64,000 bases of DNA, from positions 682,001 to 746,000 of the forward strand of contig JAJUPC010000041.1 of NCBI GenBank assembly GCA_023614405.1, read 5' to 3'. Shown here piece by piece: positions 57,154 to 64,000 of the stretch (its first letter is position 1; each line of letters begins with the position of its first letter). Source of the DNA: Avena insularis (lineage: Eukaryota; Streptophyta; Magnoliopsida; Poales; Poaceae). A program made the translations under genes and the position numbers. The notes under the pieces are model-generated. The model saw nothing but the letters and a program-made list of their open reading frames with translations, had not been told where the DNA came from and made no database searches.

Positions 57154-60100
57154 TGTAGCATCGAAATTGTCTAACAATTGTAATGCTACTTTCCTATTAT
57201 ATATATTTCTACTTTCTACATGTCATTAAATCCATCATCATTATATCATTCTCATGTCACCATGCCACCTTGCATTTGAGCATCATATGAAACCCCTTTT
57301 CATTTGGTTCTTATCCCATATGCATTAATATTACTTGTATTTGTGCCTTGATGAATTGTAGTTGGTTCTTGATATATTTCTCAATGCCCAAGTTGAGTTG
57401 CGTGCATATCTCTTCAAACTCCACCACCTTTCTTTGTCACCACCTTATAATTCCACCATCCAACTATATGCGAGCCTTTGCCTTTCTATTGATATTTACA
57501 TCTAGCTCATGTGTGTTGGGATGGAACCACTTCTAATTCTACATGCTCCCATATTTGTTCTCTTATTTTTTTCACAATAATAAATATGTGGACCCTCGTG
57601 CCCACCTTTACATGCTATGTGAGTGGAATTCGTTGTCTAGCTTCCATATTGTATGAACTTAATACTTGATCTTGTAGGAATATAGTGGTGGCTATATGTT
57701 AAATAGTGGCTCATATACACAAGCTTGGCCATCTTATATTCTTGCAAGCTCTTGCATTTAGTCCATATGGGAAGGAAGTTTCTTTTAAATGCTTGCCTTT
57801 GTTCAAATAATTGATGCATGGCTATTATATGGCCATATGAAATTATAGTTGTTTTCACAATTGCAAATGGGAATTTAATAGAAATGCATGGCCCATGCAA
57901 GGCTTGGCACCACCTGTTTGCTATTATGGTTTCCTTCTAATTTTTTTGAGAAGCTTGTTTGAATCGAATTCAAGCAAGTCGAGCACATTCAAATCAAATT
58001 CAATACATCATCTATATGCCATCTATGCTCCTTTTGGATTTTACTTGATCTTGTTGTTCTATTTTGGGATCTCAATCTTTTCTTGTTTCAAAAATCCCAG
58101 AAAAAAACAAATGCAAATAAAAGAATCAACCTAGTCTACTTCTTCTAGCCTAAGCCCTACCCCAACCCCTCTCAGTTTGGTTGAGCCAAACTAGGTCTCA
58201 CCACCACCCCCTTTCCTTCTAACCTAATCCACCCCTCTAAACCCTCACCCAACCCCAAACCCGAGGCCACCATGGCCATGCGACCTTGGTTGTGGCTATG
58301 TGGCCACACCCTCCCTAGCTAACCCACCTCCCTCTCTTGCTGCCCAAGTTGACCCAACCAACCCCATGTCCCCTCTGATCCGACCCTGGTTACCCCTGCC
58401 GTCCACCTGAGAGAGAGAGAGATAAAGAGAGGAAGCAACCATAGTTGATTTTCATCTAATCTAAAACCAAGAACCATGTGCTAGCTCCCTGTCATTATCT
58501 GACCAACCCAAACCCTCCTGGACGATCCAGATCTCCTCTGGGCTATTCCCTGCATCGTCCCTCTCTTCCCATCCCCTTCCTGCTAGCTCCTTACCACCAT
58601 AGCCGTCCACCTCGGCATACACATCGAACCGATGTTGGGAGAAGGAGGAGAGGTGAACCAGGTTGCCAGGGAAGCTCGCCAGGACCAGGAGGTTGTTCAT
58701 GTATAAGGAGAATAAGAGGAGGAGGCCCAAAGCTAACTGAATGAGCATCACCCGAGCCAAAACCATAGATCCCCGTGCGCCAGCATCGCCGTCGATCGTC
58801 CTCGCCCCAAGCCATTCAAACACCACCAACCATCACACGGTGAGCATGCCAACCTCCCAGACATGGCCCCTTGCTACTTTGCTTCCTGGTTGGCGAGATT
58901 TTTTTTTTGAAGAGCTGCCGTGCATCGTCGCTCGCTACCACCGACGCACGCGCGCCGCCTCTGTAGTTCTCCCCGCTGTCGCGTGCTAGAACTGTTAGAC
59001 CCGCATCTCTGCACTGCCTCTAATGCACCCTAGCCAGCCTCGGTTTCATCACCTGATCATGCCGTTGTTCTCCAATCTTGCCGGCCTTGGCACCGCCCGT
59101 TTTTGGTCGACGTTGCTGAGCTGCTAGAGCATACCTGGCGCCGTAAACATAACCCAACACCAAACCCCGCGCCATCGCGTTGTTCTTCAGTTTCGTCAAG
59201 AAACAGAAGAACAATAGCATGTTTATGTTTCGTGCATAGTCCATGCAGTTTCTTTTTCTCATCCCCGCATCCACCGTGAGGTCCCATCTATAAGCCACAC
59301 GGCTGTAGTGACTAGAAGGTTTTGTAGAAACCCCCTACAGCTTTTTGTCGATCAAACAACGGTCTCGGATCCACCACGTGTCATTCCACCGCTGGCCTGC
59401 GCGTGTGTGGACCTGCTGAAACTCTCAGGCCCACTCTCTAAAGTGATTGTGGGTAGGTTGCCACCGTGTGAGAAAAACCCTAGATCAATTTCAAATTTAA
59501 ATTCAAACCAAATTCTAATTTGTTTGATACAAATCCTGTTATAACTTTCAAATAAAGTCGAATTTGAACAAATGTTTAATATGAAATATGATTTATTTTC
59601 AGATGTGAATTCAGTTGCAAATTCAAATATTTTTAGAACTAATTCAAACTAGTCAAACCTATGACATTTGACCCTATTTGATATAATTTGATTTAATAAT
59701 GTTTTAAATTCATAATTCCAAATAATACAAATGATATATGTTTTCTGATAAAAAAAATGGTAGGAATATGAATATGCTATTTAAAATATTTCCTGGGCAG
59801 TTAAAATATTCAAATTAATAAGTGCCATTAATATGGCTTATATTAATTAAGTCATCACTTTAAGTCCGTAATTCTAAATTTGACAAATCATATGTCTAAA
59901 TCGATCAGCGCGACGAGCCCTTTCCAACTTTGCATTCTGTGATATAAATTGAAGCATGCATGATATAATAAATTTTAAGAAAATCGCAAGGTTTATGGGG
60001 CTAAAACATGCCTAAATAATTAATTAAAGTGCTTTATTATTGTTCTCACACCTCACCCATGCCATGCTATGTTATACCATGAAATTATGTATCATTTCAT

Positions 60101-61255
60101 CATGGCATACCTTGTTTTCTTGTTGCATATATTCATATGACTACACACTTTATTTATTATGGCCCTTTGTGTGTTTGGCTTTTATCTGAGACAGACGCCG
60201 AACAAGGGAACTACCAGGCGTACCAAGAGTACTACCCATATCCCAGTTACCCTACTGCTGATCTGACAGGCAAGCAATTCCCCATTATTGCATTACATAT
60301 AGCACATATGTCTCTATCTTATTCTTGAGTCATTGAGTCATGATTACATTAAATTGAATCCCAACTATTGCATAGCCTTTACTTTTAAACCCCACCGAAG
60401 CTTGTATCCTCAATCCTATGAGCCATTACTACATGACTTGTTTGACCAATTGCGTGTTGTACAATTGCATGTGTATGGTTTGTGCGAGTTTGAGGAATAA
60501 TGAGGTACCTAAACAACTTAAACTGAGTAATGGGATAAATAAAGAAAGAGGCACCGGTGGGCAATAGCTGTTATTTGGTTCTTCCATGCTACTTGATTCC
60601 TGTTCCTTGACTATCATACTATACGCATGTGGGACCATGAATCCCCTTAGTCTGAGCTTGATTCACATCTTATTTATTGGGGCCACAATTAGTTTGGGGT
60701 TTTATTACTATCATGTACTTATGCCATTTTTTACTGCTTTATTTACTATTGCGCATGGAGCGCATGTACTGTTTTGGAATGTGGAATGTTTTCGTGGTAT
60801 CGACAACCCCAGTCACACTTTCGGGTTTCCAGTCATTTACAACCATTGGCACAAACCCTGGGTCCATCCTGGAGCCGGCCAACTTCATTGCGGGTATCTT
60901 AGTGCGTTGGCCCGTTGAAATTATTTTTGAAACCTGTGAATGCTTTGTCGTGAGGGCTTGTTGCTTTTTACTTGGTTCTTCCCGAGGTTGATCGTGCGTG
61001 TGTTGCTATTTGTGCACCCTTGCACAGTAAATCTTTCTTAAAGCCGTGTCCACGGTTATGGATGACTTGGAGCACAGTTTCTCGATAATATAAAACTATA
61101 TCTAAATTACCGTGTTTAATTTGACTAAAACATGACTAGTAATTAGTGTAACACTCATGGAATGGTTAATAAAATTGCCAACAGATGGGATGTTCTGCCG
61201 CCTTCTCGATCGGTAAGCAAGAAGGAGGGCGAGCGATGTTTATTTATGTTACTTA
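57154..61255 (+). repeat. Element E 3' LTR, first 4.1 kb, cut by LTR D
   Basis: Aligns with 48621-53125 minus the Copia solo LTR. Keeps the CG-rich motif at 61043-61062 (one change in the core) and the terminal inverted repeat at 57155-57189. Similarity to the left LTR stops exactly where TGTAACATCC begins at 61256. Confidence 0.88.
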
Positions 61256-64000
61256 TGTAACATCCAAATTTCAGCAACCCTGATTAGTTGTCCAGAATGC
61301 AAAAAATCAAGGGTAACAAAAACTTTTCTTGTTCAGTGATGTAGTGTTTGCTTGTGTTTGTCTATGCTTATACATCTGATTGTATAATAGATGATATACT
61401 CCTTACCTCAACATCAGTTGACAAAAGCTATTTCACAAATCTATTTAGTAGCTTATATTTACCAAACTATGGAGATTTATACTATATAATCTCCTTATGT
61501 TCTCAAGACAAAACTTTCAACAACTCTTATCTCTATGTTTTCCAAAACCTTTTTATAAAGCTTTTTGAATTGTACAATTGGTAGAGATACCAAGGACTCT
61601 CACCTTTTTCAAACTCCAATCTTTCAAAACCATCCTTACCTCAAGCTAGGCTTGATGGTAACCCTAGTAGACTGTTTTGCTTGTAAGATGAGTTGCCTTG
61701 ATCTTCTATTTGAATTGCTTGCTTAGGAACTAATGAGCTACCCTAAGGGCTCCTCCTCTAGCAACTAACTAATCCACTCATATTCACCCTAAGCAAGTTA
61801 ACAAAGATGGATCTGATGCCTAGTGACTAGGTGCTCGTCTAAAACCATTAACCAAATCACTTTTGAAGTTATTCATTCTATAAGCTTACAAGTCAATGAA
61901 GTCCAATATCAAGCATGGGTACTTTATACTCGAGCTATATTTCAACATAATACATTTGATGATGCTTTGGTACCTTGCTTCATATCAAAACCATCCTCTC
62001 TTACATTCTAGTCAAATCTCCAAATCTGCCAAAATATGACTAAGTCTGGAAAACTGTTAACAATATCACATCTTTGAGTCTCCCTCGTTACCACTCCTTC
62101 TACATTTTTCTAAATGAACTTGAACCATCTTATAGGACATCCTAAGGACTACCAAGGCCCACTCTTTCACTTAGCTAGATCATCTTTTAACCCACTTGTT
62201 CTTGCTGGTTTTGCAAGGAAGGATATAATAATTCCTGCAAATCTTATCAACTAGCCTACTTTAGAAGTAGCTCACATCTCCATACTATCTTCTTTCTACC
62301 AACTCCTTGCATGAATGCAATCTACTCATGAAGGTCTATAAAATAATACTTCACTTGCTCAAATTGGATCCTTGTGCTTCCAAAACCCACAGGGTTTTGA
62401 AGGCTACTTAATAACTTGTTTTGGCACCCTAATTTTATTCAAAGTTTGGAATAAATCTTTGGAGAGCCCAACCGTGATCAACCTCAAACCTCTGTACCAA
62501 GGTGATCTACATCACTTGGTATATCCCTCCATCTATCCCTTGAATCAAGATGAGCCCTGAGCTCCCTAATCCAACCAAGTTTAGGTGGTATAAAAATATC
62601 AATGCCCCAAATCCTCTAATCCTTGTTCTTTTCCAAAACCAAGTCCTTTTTTTGCAGATTCAAGGTTGCCAATGATAGATACTTCAAGTTGACATCATAC
62701 ACCTTGAATAAAACCATTTGCCAAATAATTCCCATAATTATTGGGAACCTAAAACTATTTAAATTCCATCCCATGCAAATTTCTCAAAATATTTACTATA
62801 AAGGCAAGTTTGATGCCTATATATCATATCCTACCTCCCCACATCAAAAATAAGTATTTTTGAGATTCTTTATTATTTGTTTTTGCCCTTTTTCCTAAAT
62901 GGCGGAAATAAGAAAGTAAATAAATTAAATACTTCTATCCTTCAATAAATCTTGGAAAAATTCTCCTAAGTGGGTAATCCTATCCAGGACCATATCACAA
63001 CAAAAACTTCCGAAACCACTTCAGCACTTTTTAAATGAGCTTCTAGAAACCACTTCAGCACTTTTTAAATAATTGATAAAATAGGATCTAAATTAGTCCG
63101 AAAATTCTCAAATAATTCTTAGAGATGTGCCTTAGCCATATCTATCTACCAGTATCATTTCACCATCCTGCCAAGGTCAACTTTCTAGAGTCTCTTCATG
63201 ATCACCATTATGGCAAGGTTTTGACAAAATCCAAAACTATAATCTAAACCCCACGAAACCAGTTTCAAACTTGTCTAGCACTCCACTATAGCACCAGGAC
63301 ACCTCAAGTCGACCAACACTATATCCCACTGTAGCAAAACCCTATCCCCTTGTTTTCTTATGCTTAGAAGCAAGACAAGGAGAGGAGACAAGCACATCAA
63401 GCCAAAATCCTTTTAACACTGCTACCACTGTCCCTCTCTATTCCCTGCTTGACCCAGGGCTCCACATCGCACCTCTTCACCGCCTAGAGGCCAAATCCCC
63501 ACTCACCACCTCTCCCCATACCTCGCCATGGAACAAGTCCACCATGAGACTCACCTTAGGGTTATAAGGCCAGAGGCCAGTAACCCGCTCCCCCACCATA
63601 CTCATTTCACTCCACTCGCTCCCACTCAGCACCCTCGTGCCCCACATCCCCTCCCTTGCTCTATCATGGCCAGGACAAGAGAGAGAACGTCTCTCGGACA
63701 TTTCCCACGATCCGCTCATGGTATTCGCCCCTTGTTCATCTCCCCTTGAAGGTCACCGTCCTGAGCTTACCTAGCTCATCTGCATCCAAAACAACTCCCA
63801 TCTCCTTGCAGGAACGCCTCAGTGCTCACTACCACCGACCTCCCGAAGTGATGCGAGCCAAGGTGACATATCTCGTCGATCCATGCACCCTCCGCTCTCT
63901 CTCTCTACTTGTGCGTCACTCCCAAGTCAAGAACATCCTAACACTGCTGTCTTTTGCAACATGCATACCCTTTGGAAGCATCCCCGGCAAGCTCCTAAAC
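61256..64000 (+). mobile_element. Element D: start of another gypsy LTR, continues beyond the window
   Basis: Begins TGTAACATCC inside E's LTR. That start is typical of long-LTR chromovirus elements in + orientation (B's LTR starts the same way on the minus strand). The first 2.1 kb is AT-rich and non-coding, and 63400-64000 is GC-richer, as in other LTR promoter zones here. A 25-bp direct repeat is at 63012-63036 and 63046-63070. With no partner copy, the LTR's length and right end are unknown. Confidence 0.6.

Larger units (their letters stand above)
48621..61255 (+). mobile_element. Element E: long-LTR gypsy (chromovirus-like) element, right LTR interrupted
   Basis: Left LTR 48621-53856, iMet PBS 53859-53870, internal region 53857-57153 with degenerate pol, PPT 57141-57153, right LTR from 57154 to an interruption at 61256. 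Left flank is H integrase (TCCTC at 48616-48620). The right flank is beyond the window. The internal region is only about 3.3 kb including a 0.5 kb solo LTR, so gag and much of pol are deleted. Confidence 0.88.

Overview
The window looks like intergenic heterochromatin from a large-genome grass, probably Pooideae (Triticeae or oat-like). I see no host gene, rRNA, tRNA or CRISPR. Nearly all of the 64 kb can be read as nested LTR retrotransposons (Ty3/gypsy plus one Copia solo LTR) in different states of decay. The grass call rests on TE family style: Athila/Sabrina-like LTRs starting TGATACG with an Asp-tRNA-type primer site, long-LTR chromodomain elements with an initiator-Met primer site, and Tat-type elements with an intron-containing antisense gene. 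It is an inference, not a species identification.

Layout, left to right. (1) 1-2346: the 3' part of a long chromovirus-type LTR, + strand. (2) 2347-5374 plus 18940-about 20690: one Athila-like element, called A1, split by (3). (3) 5375-18939: element B, a structurally complete 13.6 kb minus-strand chromovirus with LTRs of 3.9 kb, ORF0, gag, protease, RT, RNase H, integrase and chromodomain, all broken. (4) About 20700-22200: minus-strand Tat-type gag-protease remnant. 22201-24240: plus-strand Tat-type gag remnant. (5) 24241-30611: a rearranged block with two copies of one 1.3 kb LTR, each joined to the same gag scrap, a different 2.1 kb LTR with its own primer site, and a 0.7 kb segment I cannot assign. 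(6) 30816-35316: 3' end of a Tat-type element F, with an antisense multi-exon PF04195-type gene, repeated polypurine-like modules and a 479 bp 3' LTR. (7) 35317-35799 plus 45561-48620: Tat-type pol of element H, split inside its protease by (8). (8) 35800-45560: element G, a complete Athila/Sabrina-like element with gag-protease and a 3' ORF but no RT or integrase. (9) 48621-61255: element E, a chromovirus-like element with an unusually long 5.2 kb LTR. It carries a Copia solo LTR in its left LTR and an F-family solo LTR in its internal region. (10) 61256-64000: the start of another LTR (D) that interrupts E's right LTR and runs off the window.

The coding parts are retrotransposon proteins: capsid/nucleocapsid, aspartic protease, reverse transcriptase, RNase H, integrase. 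None appears able to act, because each pol carries stops, frameshifts or lost catalytic residues. G probably depended on proteins supplied in trans. The relative order of insertion can be read: E and G into H, D into E, two solo LTRs into E, B into A1.

I did not find a clear new biological system. The best leads are non-coding: a 20 bp CG-rich motif shared by LTRs of several families, a 13 bp-stem hairpin at the very start of E's LTR, a stem-loop just before the polypurine tract in three elements, and an internal GC-rich module plus PPT-like tract around the 3' ORF of both Athila-like elements.
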